Part shown: piece by piece, positions 54,729-63,340 of the stretch | Numbering within the stretch: the first letter of the stretch is position 1 | Layout: each line of letters opens with the position of its first letter | Assembly (NCBI GenBank): GCA_963676655.2 | Contig: CAXXKX010000004.1 | Location: 1 to 64,000, forward strand | Direction: 5' to 3' | Length of the DNA stretch: 64,000 bases | Source of the DNA: G963676655 sp963676655 | GTDB lineage: Bacteria; Verrucomicrobiota; Lentisphaeria; Victivallales; Victivallaceae | Made by a program: the position numbers and the translations under genes | Notes under the pieces: generated by a model | Told to the model about the DNA's origin: nothing | Seen by the model: the letters and a program-made list of their open reading frames with translations, nothing else | Database searches by the model: none

Positions 54729-55499
54729 TTAAATGATTTCAATAATCGTTATGATGCGCTGTGTCTGATTTATTTCCCAGAAGATTTTATGTCCCCGGCA
54801 ATTTGTAATGTATCGGGTTTCGGTTAGTTTTTCAATTTTTTTTCGTTCAGGATTTAATGGTTCACAGCCAAGCTGTACCTGGCAAAAGCTTGCCAGATCA
54901 GGTCCCCCGTTAGACATAATTGCACAGGCAGCAGTTTTTGCGGCTGTCGTAAAATCAATTTGATATAACGGGGGAGGTTCCGGCAGCCAGCCGGTGGCCG
55001 CGTCCGGAAAAGAATCATAATAGGTCACATACGGCTTGATATCCAAAACTGGCGTCAAGTCCAAAAAGTCATGATTACGGATATGGATATCAAGACCTTT
55101 AATCTCAACTAATTCAACGCAACTAAGTCCAAGGCGATTGGGGCGATGAGGAGAGCGGCTGGCGAAAACGCCGACTTCATCGAGTTCCCCGGGGACTGGA
55201 GGTTTGACTTTCGGGTGCCACGTCTCATTAAGATGAAAAACAAAATGGACCCAGATATGACTGAATCCATGCAACCCGGTCAGGCCGTCGTCAAAGCCTT
55301 TGTCTGGCAATAACCTTATGATGGCTTTGCCTGGAGCATAGACTCCTTGCCGCGGGGCCTCGAAACGGTATCTTCTGGAACAATGAACATACCCAATCGG
55401 TTCAAGCTCCACTCTGGAAATCAAAGGACACACAGGGATTTTCTTTCTTGCAATAATGTTAAATTGAGGACGCTCCAGCTTCTGCGACAATGTGGTCAT
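54729..55499 (-). CDS. trmO: tRNA (N6-threonylcarbamoyladenosine37-N6)-methyltransferase TrmO
   Basis: A 256-residue TsaA/YaeB-type beta-barrel protein. LEPIGYVHCSRRYRFEAPRQ, HGFSHIWVHFVFHLN, VGVFASRSPHRPNRLGLSCV and HDFLDLTPVLDIKPYVTYYD are the family blocks that bind SAM. A C-terminal extension of about 80 residues (TAAKTAACAIMSNGGPDLAS) is the usual second domain. It methylates t6A37 in tRNAs decoding ACY codons. Its start lies 41 bases inside the 3' end of the GlcG-like gene; an internal start could shorten the overlap, but no better ATG is seen. Confidence 0.92.
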   Translation of the reverse strand: MTTLSQKLERPQFNIIARKKIPVCPLISRVELEPIGYVHCSRRYRFEAPRQGVYAPGKAIIRLLPDKGFDDGLTGLHGFSHIWVHFVFHLNETWHPKVKPPVPGELDEVGVFASRSPHRPNRLGLSCVELVEIKGLDIHIRNHDFLDLTPVLDIKPYVTYYDSFPDAATGWLPEPPPLYQIDFTTAAKTAACAIMSNGGPDLASFCQVQLGCEPLNPERKKIEKLTETRYITNCRGHKIFWEINQTQRIITIIEII

Positions 55500-55857
55500 T
55501 CTCTACTGAACTGCCTGAAATCCCGATCGCTCCGATGATTTTTCCGTTAACCTTTAGTGGAATACCTCCGGGGAAAGTAATCAGACCGCCGTTAGAGTGC
55601 TCAATATTGTAGAGGGAGCCGCCTGGTTGCGATAGACCGCCGATATCGCCGGTCGGCATATCAAAGAAGCGTGCCGTTTTGGCTTTTTTGATTGCAATGT
55701 CTATGCTGCCCAGCCATGCGTCGTCCATTCTGATAAAAGCTTTCAGGTTTGCTCCGGCATCAACCACCGCGATATTCATTTTCGTTCCGATTTCGGTCGC
55801 TTTTTCCATCGCTGCAGCAACGACTTTTTGTGCTTGTTCCAAAGTGATGTTACACAT
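55459..55857 (-). CDS. GlcG/HbpS-family haem-binding-like protein
   Basis: A 132-residue product with AAGGAGA before the ATG. ITLEQAQKVVAAAMEKATEI, MNIAVVDAGANLKAFIRMDD, AIKKAKTARFFDMPTGD and FPGGIPLKVNGKIIGAIGIS followed by GSSVENDHIVAEAG are typical of the GlcG/HbpS fold. Members bind haem or corrinoids, or sit beside diol-dehydratase and glycolate genes. No signal peptide is present. Here it overlaps trmO and has no evident partner enzyme. Confidence 0.88.
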   Translation of the reverse strand: MCNITLEQAQKVVAAAMEKATEIGTKMNIAVVDAGANLKAFIRMDDAWLGSIDIAIKKAKTARFFDMPTGDIGGLSQPGGSLYNIEHSNGGLITFPGGIPLKVNGKIIGAIGISGSSVENDHIVAEAGASSI

Positions 55858-56134
55858 TTTGATGTCTCCTTGTCAGTTAGAAATTTTGAATAAGTAATAT
55901 TACTGCGTGCAGCCATAAATGTCAATTAACAACTGGCATTTGTAATTATATTGTTTTATTTTTCGGTGTTTTTTATGGTTAAGGAGGCTTCAATATTTCT
56001 GAAAAAACATGTAGAAAATGAAAGTTTAACATAATTGATGGGCAGTAACAGCGATAGGTCAAGTGAAATTTTGATAATCAAAAATTTTTTGAATTTACAA
56101 GGAAACGATTTTGCATGGTCAATTACAGATGATG

Positions 56135-57118
56135 TTACGATTGCAACTTCCTGAAGCAGTAAATCACTTCTCCGGCGGGGCCGAGGCCGCGGCTCAGTTG
56201 TTTTTTGTTGACCCGGTCGGGATTGTCGAATTTGCTACCCATTTCGCGAATGAAAAGTTTTGAGCCTAATATCGCTCCATCGCTGAAGTGGCGGGTGCGT
56301 CGCAGGAAGCGTACTGGCATCGATTCTTTGCGTCTGGCTTGTTCCTGCGCCTTAAATATCTCTTCACTTGAGGCTCCGCTCTCCGCCGCGACGATTCGCG
56401 CCAGTTCACTGCGAAAATAGTTGAAAAGATCGTTATCGGTCCACTCAGAGGTGTCGCGATGCCAGATGTTTTCTTTGAGGTGTTTGACGAAATTTGCTTG
56501 AAACATGTGTTTGCCAGTGCCGCAGTAGTGTCCCCAGGTCGTGAAATGGTAGTCGGCTGGGGTTGTGGTCAGTCCGGCTCTAACGGGGTTCAATTCGACG
56601 TATAAAACACACGCTTCCAAGGAATTGCGACTATCGAGGATGACGCTTTTGAATTTGTTGGCCCATAGTTTGCCGATGCGGTCGCGAGATTGGTTGTAAA
56701 CAACGGTAAAACGTTGTTGGAAGGCCCGCATGAAGTAGCTGATATCGATCATTTTCAGGCCGACTTCGCGACATGTTTCAGGATTGCCCGGGTTGATTTT
56801 GGGCATTTGTTTTGGCGCGTAAGTATACTTATCTAACATACTGTTGTAGTAATGGTTATGTCGTCTTGCAATGTCTTCAATCGACGGCAATTCGTCCGGG
56901 CCTGGAGCGTAAACGACCACATGAAAATGGTTGCCCATCCAGGCGGCAGAGATCACCTCGATCAGAAAATATTCACAGAGATTTTGCAGCAGTCGAAAAC
57001 CGTATTCCATATCGACCCGATTAAACGGTTTTTCGCCTCTGCAGCCTGAGGTACGGTTCATCAGGTGATAGTAACAGCCTTCGCCTTTGACTTTCATGCG
57101 CGTTCCGCGTCCAGCCAT
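56135..57118 (-). mobile_element. RAYT / IS200-type Y1 transposase
   Basis: A 327-residue protein of the REP-associated tyrosine transposase family. CYYHLMNRTSGCRGEKPF opens the Y1 domain. ISAAWMGNHFHVVVYAPGP carries the HUH metal motif (His-Phe-His). KLWANKFKSVILDSRNSLEA and CVLYVELNPVRAGLTTTPAD are typical RAYT blocks. A C-terminal helical extension follows. GGAGGA precedes the ATG. No REP hairpins or clear terminal repeats were recognised at its flanks, so it may be a domesticated, immobile copy. Confidence 0.9.
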
Positions 57119-57153
57119 GATTTTTCCTCCACTTGGTTGACGAGTTTACAGTT

Positions 57154-57182
57154 AATATAATGGTTGAAAACGGGTTTGTCAA
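57154..57182 (-). promoter_or_regulatory. Promoter of the RAYT gene
   Basis: On the minus strand TTGACA (plus 57177-57182) and TATATT (plus 57154-57159) are 17 bases apart, about 35 bases before the start codon. Confidence 0.65.
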
Positions 57183-57240
57183 ATTTAAGTATTACTTAGT
57201 TTAATATTTTTTTGTAAGTAATTAATAACTAATACTTTTG

Positions 57241-57984
57241 TTATTCGATTGTTTGGCGAAGTTCTTCCCAGAGACGCTTGAACGCGTAAGCTCCGGAAGA
57301 GCGGGGAGCAAACGCAATAACCGGTTCACAGGTTATTCCCATTCTCTCAACTTCTGAATTATAAGGGATGAAACTTTCAAAAAAGATTTTTTTGTTATCG
57401 CGCAATGAGGCTTCAATTATGCCTTTGTGCATTTTTTTACGACGTTCCACCATTGAATAGAACGGTTTCAGTTTGGCGCAATCCAGCTCATGTTCTTTGA
57501 AAAAAGCCAGGAGCATGTCCCAGGTTCTGACCGAGAGGGTAGAGGGGATTGTCGGGATCAAGATCAAGTCGGAAGCCTGGAAAATATTTTCGGACAGTAA
57601 GGTCAAGTTAGGGGGACAATCCAGAATTACGAGGTCATACTCCGATTTCCAGGTTGATAAAATTTGCTTCAACTGTTTGAAAGGCTTTTTTGAGTTGTCA
57701 AACCGGACGTCAAGTTTTCTGAAAGAGATGTCGGCAGGAAGCAGATCAAGATTTTCGTAATCCGAACCGCGAAGAAATTTATCAAGAGAATTTTTTTCAG
57801 AGAACTTTTTAGAGTTGAGTTTTTTGTGAGGTCTGACTTTAAAATAATATGATGCCGCGCCCTGGGGATCGAGGTCAATTAGTAAAGTCCGGTAGTAATT
57901 TTGTGCTGCGAGAAAGCTGATATTCGCGGCGGCAGTGGTTTTGCCGACACCGCCTTTTATGCTGTAAAAAGAGATAACTTTCAT
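57241..57984 (-). CDS. Orphan ParA/McdA-type ATPase beside CHAD and ppk1
   Basis: A 247-residue ParA/MinD-superfamily ATPase. SIKGGVGKTTAAANISFLAA is the deviant Walker A (signature Lys10, P-loop Lys15). LLIDLDPQGAASYYF is the A' motif, and YDLVILDCPPNLTLLSENI the Walker B region. It lacks an N-terminal helix-turn-helix, so it is the short type that positions cargo or partitions plasmids by binding the nucleoid. No parB or parS is nearby. It starts eight bases after the CHAD gene, last in the polyphosphate run, so it may position polyphosphate granules; this is inferred. Confidence 0.88.
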   Translation of the reverse strand: MKVISFYSIKGGVGKTTAAANISFLAAQNYYRTLLIDLDPQGAASYYFKVRPHKKLNSKKFSEKNSLDKFLRGSDYENLDLLPADISFRKLDVRFDNSKKPFKQLKQILSTWKSEYDLVILDCPPNLTLLSENIFQASDLILIPTIPSTLSVRTWDMLLAFFKEHELDCAKLKPFYSMVERRKKMHKGIIEASLRDNKKIFFESFIPYNSEVERMGITCEPVIAFAPRSSGAYAFKRLWEELRQTIE

Positions 57985-57992
57985 TCCCTGTC

Positions 57993-59528
57993 TCAGTTCT
58001 TTTTAGGGTTGAATACTTTATTGAAAAAGGTGTTGTTCGATTCATCAGCGAACTTCATTAGCGCGTCCAGACAGTTTTGGCGCAGCTCATCTTTATTTCT
58101 GGCTAGAACCGCAATAAGGCCGCCTAGTGAAGCGGCCATTGCTATTGAACTTTTTTTCCCGGCAGGCAGGCGGTTAATTTTGTGATTAAGTTCAGATGTT
58201 TGGACCGAGAGGTCGTTGAAATTACCAAGGAGCGTCTGGATGGTCTTAAGCCGGGAGATTGATTCAGCTGAGTCGTCTGGATACAAAGAAGCGAAAAATT
58301 CCAGGCTGTATCGTAATTTCTTGCAATCTATCCTTAAAGCATGGATAAATTCATCCGGCGTCTCCGAGGTGATTTCTGAAATTTTGCCGACAATCCTGTT
58401 GTAACGTTTGATGATTACTCTGCCGCTTAACTGTAATATCGTAATATCTTCTTTTTTATTCGCGGAGTGCAGCTTTTTATCAATATACTGCTGCCAACGG
58501 TTTATTACTTTATGATATTTATCTGATTTAAGGTAATCGATGAGGTTTCTTGTTTCGCGTCGCTGAACGTCCTTAATACTTCTGAAAAATAGCTTTAGTC
58601 CTTCCCGCAATTCCGCCGGCAGCATGGATTCATATTGCTCCCTGGCGTGGACGAGGACATCGCAGTCGCGCAAACGATTGGTCATTTTGCCGAGAGCTGA
58701 GAAATCATTTTTCATCGCTTCGGTCGCATCGGCGGGAAAAACTGTTTTCATTTGACTTAGCAGAGCCCTTATCCGGCGAACAGCAACCCTGAAATCATGG
58801 AGAAATTCAGTGTCAATACAGTCAATGATCCCCTGTTCGTTAGCCTGGATAACCGTCAACATCTCAGAAATAAGAAGGGCTGCGGCCTGCTGTGGTGACA
58901 TTTCAGGCGTGAGAACGGATTTAATTTTAGATGAATAAGTTCCGGGCTTGATCGCCAGATATTCGCAGATTTGCAACAGCAATGGCGGCGCGGCGGACAT
59001 TTCATCCAGGCCGGGGGCAGACAGTGAACGGCAAATCGAGTCGTGCTCCTCGTCATATCCCCTGACCGGATCGATGGTCAGGATGCGTTCAATTTTTTCC
59101 TCATTAACAGAAACTTCTTCCAGTTTGATGCGTGAAATAACTTTACGGTCGGAATTGAGGACATCGCAACTCTCTGTGAGGATATCAGCCGAAGCAACCG
59201 GTAACACCGATCTAACGTCCTGCAATTTTGTGAACCTTGCAGTAAGTTCCGGGTCTGAGAGGTCGCATGGATAACGGTAGGGGGTCTTTCTGGTCCATTT
59301 GAAACGGCAGACGGGTCTTGGATCATCAATTGGCGCCAGAGTGAATTCCTGGCCGGATTCGGACAAGGTCAAATTATTTGAGTAAAAACGCCAGTCAAAA
59401 GTATCATAAAATGTGATCCGTTGACATTGGGGAGGATGCATCAGGTAGTCAAAGCTTTTATCGAAAAACTCGACAATGTCATTCCATTGCAGATGTTCCG
59501 CTGGTTCGATTTCGTATCTTCCGGACAT
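57993..59528 (-). CDS. CHAD-domain protein with CYTH-like N-terminus
   Basis: A 511-residue product with AAGGAAAA before the ATG. Residues about 30-170 resemble a degenerate CYTH domain (FYDTFDWRFYSNNLTL) but lack the ExExK metal motif. Residues about 205-480 are the CHAD helical bundle with its conserved His/Arg/Lys patches: FLHDFRVAVRRIRALLSQMK, NRLRDCDVLVH and FIHALRIDCKKLRYSLEFFA. CHAD domains bind polyphosphate and target proteins to polyphosphate granules. Neighbours include ppk1 and ppx upstream and ParA downstream. It probably coats or tags granules. Confidence 0.9.
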   Translation of the reverse strand: MSGRYEIEPAEHLQWNDIVEFFDKSFDYLMHPPQCQRITFYDTFDWRFYSNNLTLSESGQEFTLAPIDDPRPVCRFKWTRKTPYRYPCDLSDPELTARFTKLQDVRSVLPVASADILTESCDVLNSDRKVISRIKLEEVSVNEEKIERILTIDPVRGYDEEHDSICRSLSAPGLDEMSAAPPLLLQICEYLAIKPGTYSSKIKSVLTPEMSPQQAAALLISEMLTVIQANEQGIIDCIDTEFLHDFRVAVRRIRALLSQMKTVFPADATEAMKNDFSALGKMTNRLRDCDVLVHAREQYESMLPAELREGLKLFFRSIKDVQRRETRNLIDYLKSDKYHKVINRWQQYIDKKLHSANKKEDITILQLSGRVIIKRYNRIVGKISEITSETPDEFIHALRIDCKKLRYSLEFFASLYPDDSAESISRLKTIQTLLGNFNDLSVQTSELNHKINRLPAGKKSSIAMAASLGGLIAVLARNKDELRQNCLDALMKFADESNNTFFNKVFNPKKN

Positions 59529-59556
59529 TTTATGTTTTCCTTATTTCCAAAATGAG

Positions 59557-59979
59557 TTAAGTCTTGTTCCTGATTTTTTTTGCGGAGCGTTTCAACAGTT
59601 TTATAATTTTATCGCTCTGGATCATTCCAAAAGCATCATTTATCGGGATGATAATCCTTTTGCGCTGATTTTTTTCCGGCCATTTTGTCAGGACGTTCTT
59701 GACCAGCATAGGAAAAAACTTGACAGTGTAGTCCCGCCCCATTTTTGAGTACTTGAATTTTCCGCAGCTTTGGGGAAAGACGTGACCTGTAACTCCCGCT
59801 TCTTCATATGCTTCAAGCAGAGACATTTTTTCATCTGCCACGCCTTTTTCCCGGTGCCCTTTGGGAAATATCCAGGTTTTCTCAGAATTGCGAGCTGTTA
59901 CCATGACCGCCATAATGCGCCCCTTGTCAATTACCAGCGGAATAATCCCAACCTGCTTGATTCTGCCCAATTCTGCCAT
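59557..59979 (-). CDS. NUDIX hydrolase, DIPP/ADP-ribose-type
   Basis: A 140-residue product. TWIFPKGHREKGVADEKMSL followed by LEAYEEAGV is the NUDIX box, with Leu in place of the first Arg of REUxEE. PKGHRE resembles enzymes cleaving diphosphoinositol phosphates, diadenosine polyphosphates or polyphosphate. The Glu pair needed for metal is present. It is four bases from the phosphofructokinase stop and 28 bases ahead of the CHAD gene. A role on polyphosphate-linked nucleotides or polyphosphate itself is inferred from context. Confidence 0.88.
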   Translation of the reverse strand: MAELGRIKQVGIIPLVIDKGRIMAVMVTARNSEKTWIFPKGHREKGVADEKMSLLEAYEEAGVTGHVFPQSCGKFKYSKMGRDYTVKFFPMLVKNVLTKWPEKNQRKRIIIPINDAFGMIQSDKIIKLLKRSAKKIRNKT

Positions 59980-59982
59980 TAC

Positions 59983-61101
59983 TCACACTCCGAAAGAGAT
60001 TCCCAGTGATTCCGCGCTTTTCACCCAGGGATGATCCAGGGGAACGCTTTTCCGGTTCCCGGCTACTTCCTCAATCGGAACCAGCACGCTCTGTCCGTTC
60101 TGCAAAGCCACCATGCAGCCGTATTGTTTGTTGCTGATCGCCGCCGCGCAAGCCGACCCCAACTGGGTGGCCAGCAGGCGATCGGAACATGAAGGGGTGC
60201 CGCCACGCTGCAAATGGCCAAGGATCGTGGTGCGTGCCTCAAGTCCAGTCGCTTCTTCGAGCCGGGCTGCCAATTCTATTGTTTTACCGGTATATTGATC
60301 CGACAATTCCTGAAGTTTATTTTTTGCTTCCTGACGTTCCTTTTTATCTTCTGTTTCATTTTTAATTTTTGCGTATTCGTCGAACAGAGCTTGGGCTTCT
60401 TTCGGATAAGCGCCTTCGGCGACCGGGATAATGCTGAACAGTTTGCCGGCCCGGGTACGTTTTCTGACCGCATTGACAACCGCGTCGAAATCATAAGGAA
60501 TCTCGGGGATCAGAATAATGTCGGCTCCGCCGGCCAGTCCTGACGCCAGAGTGAGCCAGCCGGCGCGATGTCCCATAACCTCGACCAGCATAATCCGTTT
60601 GTGGCTGCTGGCGGTGGAATGGAGACTGTCGATTGCCTGGGTGGCGATGCCGGTAGCGGTATCGAAGCCGATCGTACTGTCGGTACAGGCCACGTCGTTA
60701 TCAATTGTTTTGGGCAGGGTTAATATGTTAAGCCCCTGTTTTTTCAGGCGTACTGCACTTTTATGGGTGCCGCCGCCGCCAATACAGATAAGGCATTCAA
60801 GCTGATGCTTCTGATAATTTTCGATAATGGCGTCGGTCATATCGATAAATTCTTTGCCGACCGGCATTTTGTGGGGCTTATTCCGGCTGGTCCGCAGGAT
60901 TGTCCCGCCGATTGTCAGAATCCCTGAAAACCCTTTTTCATCCAGATGGATCGGACGGTCAAATGCGATGCCTTCGAAGCCGTCGCGAAATCCGATCAGG
61001 TGGATGTCATCATTAAGCAAACTTTTTCCAATGGCGCGGATTGCCGCGTTAAGGCCGGGGCTGTCTCCACCGGCAGTCAAAATTCCAACACATTTAGGCA
61101 T
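59983..61101 (-). CDS. 6-phosphofructokinase, group III-like
   Basis: A 372-residue product with GAGGAAA upstream. GILTAGGDSPGLNAAIRAIG binds nucleotide. CIGGGGTHKSA (residues 106-116) replaces the usual GGDGS. TLPKTIDNDVACTDSTIGFD holds catalytic Asp134 and Lys131. SSHKRIMLVEVMGHRAGWLT and LGHLQRGGTPSCSDR are further family blocks. By E. coli numbering it has Gly104 and Lys124, the mixed signature of some ATP-using enzymes with PPi-type ancestry. The phosphoryl donor (ATP, PPi or possibly polyphosphate) is open. It lies between ppk1 and the NUDIX gene. Confidence 0.93.
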   Translation of the reverse strand: MPKCVGILTAGGDSPGLNAAIRAIGKSLLNDDIHLIGFRDGFEGIAFDRPIHLDEKGFSGILTIGGTILRTSRNKPHKMPVGKEFIDMTDAIIENYQKHQLECLICIGGGGTHKSAVRLKKQGLNILTLPKTIDNDVACTDSTIGFDTATGIATQAIDSLHSTASSHKRIMLVEVMGHRAGWLTLASGLAGGADIILIPEIPYDFDAVVNAVRKRTRAGKLFSIIPVAEGAYPKEAQALFDEYAKIKNETEDKKERQEAKNKLQELSDQYTGKTIELAARLEEATGLEARTTILGHLQRGGTPSCSDRLLATQLGSACAAAISNKQYGCMVALQNGQSVLVPIEEVAGNRKSVPLDHPWVKSAESLGISFGV

Positions 61102-61180
61102 AATTTTTTCCTCATACTAGTGGGCGCGTAATCATTCGGATATAATCCCTAATCTAGCAGTAAATATTTGAATAGCAAAT

Positions 61181-63322
61181 TTAATAGTTCGAATTACTCC
61201 GGGGTCTGGTCAAAGGTTCCAGCAGACCATTGTCGTCATTATAGCTGCTGCTTTTGACCGTCGCTTTAAAATAATCGTAGGTTGTTTTCTGGCTCCTGGT
61301 ATTTTCGTCGTTGCGCCGGTTCGGTCGTTTGTATTTCGAGCCGGGCTTCATTTGGCGGCCTTTGCGTTTATCCTTGAGTTGCAGATGCAGGCAATCGACC
61401 AGAATATCCCGGCATTTGGCGTTTTCGACCGGGAACAATACTTCGATACGGCGGTCGAGGTTTCGCGGCATCCAGTCGGCGCTGGCCAGATAACATTCAG
61501 GGGCGCCGCCATTGTTGAAATAATAGATCCGGCTATGTTCAAGGAAACGGTCAATGATACTGAATACCCTGATATGCCCTGAGCCCTTTTCAATTTTTAA
61601 GCAGCAGGTGCCGCGCACTATAAGGTCTATTTTGACTCCGGCCTTCGCCGCTCGGTAAAGGTGTTCGATTATTTGCGGATCTACCAGAGAATTCATTTTT
61701 GCGACAATATGGCCGGGGGAATGTTTGGTGGATAATTCAGCTTCCCGGTCGATCAGGGCGACGAAGCGCTCCCGGAGGTCGAACGGCGCGCACGATATTT
61801 TGTTCCATTGTTCCATCGGGGCCGAGTAACCGGTCATGACATTGAACAAGGCGGCGATATCCGAACACATAGCGCTGTTGGTTGTGAACAATCCGGCATC
61901 AGTATAAAGTTTTGCGGTTTTATCATTATAATTGCCGGTTCCAAGGTGGCAGTAGCGTTTGATCAAACCGCCTTGATTGCGGATTATCAGCAGGGTTTTA
62001 CAGTGGATTTTCAAGCCTGGAATACCGTAGACGACATGAGCGCCGGAATCCTCGAGTTTACGAGCCCATAATATATTGTTGCCTTCGTCAAACCGGGCTT
62101 TCAGCTCAACAATAACCGTGACCTGTTTGCCGTTTTCCGCCGCCCGGCGCAGGGCGTGGATCACCGGGGAATTCCCGCTGACCCGATACAGCGTTTGCTT
62201 GATTGCCAGTACGGACGGGTCCTCGGCCGCTTCCCGAATCATTCGCAAAACCGGATCAAAACTCTGGAACGGCACACAGCAGAGAATATCTTCACTGCGG
62301 TCCATAACGTCCAGGATCGGATCGTCCGAAGCGAATTCCGGAACCGGCAGTGACGGCCATGGTTCTTCCAACAGATCCGGCCTTTTGGGTAAAAAGACCA
62401 TATCCATGAAGTTTGCCAGGTGCAACGGGCCTTTTATGTCGTAAATATATTCATTCGAGAGTTCAAACTGGTCCAGCAGCCATTTGCGCAGCGGGGTATT
62501 CTTGCCGGCAGCGAGTTCAAGTCTGATCGGGCTGCGGCTGCGACGGGAAAGCAATTCTTTTTCCATGTATTGCAGAAGATCTTCAACCCCGTCTTCATTG
62601 ATGGTAAAATCCATATCTCGGGTAATCCTGAACGGGAGCATGTCAATGATTTTTCCGCCCTGAAAAAGATGTTTCAGATTACCCATTATGAGGTCTTCGG
62701 TCAGGATATAAACTTGTTTGTTACTTTCTGAAAGCCGGATAAAACGCGGCAGACATTCCGGTACTTCAACAAAGGAATAAACTTCATCCTTGTGGTATGA
62801 ATGCAGGCAGACGGCTATTTCAATTGCGCCGCTGCGCAACAGCGGAAACGGGTGACTGGGATCGATTGCCAGCGGAGTCAGGACCGGCATTACCTGCTTC
62901 TGGAAAATAGTATCCGCTTCATCTTTCAGCAGACCTGACAAATGATTGTAGTTGACAATCTCAATGCCCTCTTTTTTCAGTTCCGGCAGCAAAATTTCCT
63001 TGTAGCAGCGGTATTGGCGTTTGACCAGGGAAGATACTTCTTTGTAGATTTCATGCAGCAGTTCCGTCGGTTTGTAGCCGGACGGATCATTGCCCAACCC
63101 TCCGGACTGTTCCAACTGACGCAATCCGGCAACACGAACCATAAAAAATTCATCAAGATTGCTGCTGAATATCGCGATGAATTTCAACCTTTCCAACAGC
63201 GGGTTTCCAGTGTCGCCGGCTTCGTCCAGGACTCTGGCGTTAAATTGCAGCCAGCTCAGTTCCCGGCTGGAAAAAAAGGCGGCTGGTAATCTTTCTGTAG
63301 TCATATTCATAGCTTTAATCAT
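61181..63322 (-). CDS. ppk1: Polyphosphate kinase 1
   Basis: A 713-residue enzyme of normal length. SRELSWLQFNARVLDEAGDT and IFSSNLDEFFMVRVAGLR open the N domain. KQTLYRVSGNSPVIHALRRA, then VIVELKARFDEGNNILWARK, GLKIHCKTLLIIR with the autophosphorylated His, CHLGTGNYNDKTAKLYTD and FLEHSRIYYFNNGG with the second His are the two PLD-like catalytic halves. It makes polyphosphate from ATP reversibly. A basic C-terminal tail (RRNDENTRSQKTTYDYFKAT) extends beyond the core. Starts at 63322, 63310 and 63304 are all possible. ppx lies 18 bases upstream. Confidence 0.96.
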   Translation of the reverse strand: MIKAMNMTTERLPAAFFSSRELSWLQFNARVLDEAGDTGNPLLERLKFIAIFSSNLDEFFMVRVAGLRQLEQSGGLGNDPSGYKPTELLHEIYKEVSSLVKRQYRCYKEILLPELKKEGIEIVNYNHLSGLLKDEADTIFQKQVMPVLTPLAIDPSHPFPLLRSGAIEIAVCLHSYHKDEVYSFVEVPECLPRFIRLSESNKQVYILTEDLIMGNLKHLFQGGKIIDMLPFRITRDMDFTINEDGVEDLLQYMEKELLSRRSRSPIRLELAAGKNTPLRKWLLDQFELSNEYIYDIKGPLHLANFMDMVFLPKRPDLLEEPWPSLPVPEFASDDPILDVMDRSEDILCCVPFQSFDPVLRMIREAAEDPSVLAIKQTLYRVSGNSPVIHALRRAAENGKQVTVIVELKARFDEGNNILWARKLEDSGAHVVYGIPGLKIHCKTLLIIRNQGGLIKRYCHLGTGNYNDKTAKLYTDAGLFTTNSAMCSDIAALFNVMTGYSAPMEQWNKISCAPFDLRERFVALIDREAELSTKHSPGHIVAKMNSLVDPQIIEHLYRAAKAGVKIDLIVRGTCCLKIEKGSGHIRVFSIIDRFLEHSRIYYFNNGGAPECYLASADWMPRNLDRRIEVLFPVENAKCRDILVDCLHLQLKDKRKGRQMKPGSKYKRPNRRNDENTRSQKTTYDYFKATVKSSSYNDDNGLLEPLTRPRSNSNY

Positions 63323-63340
63323 CTTAAAATGGCTGAGATT

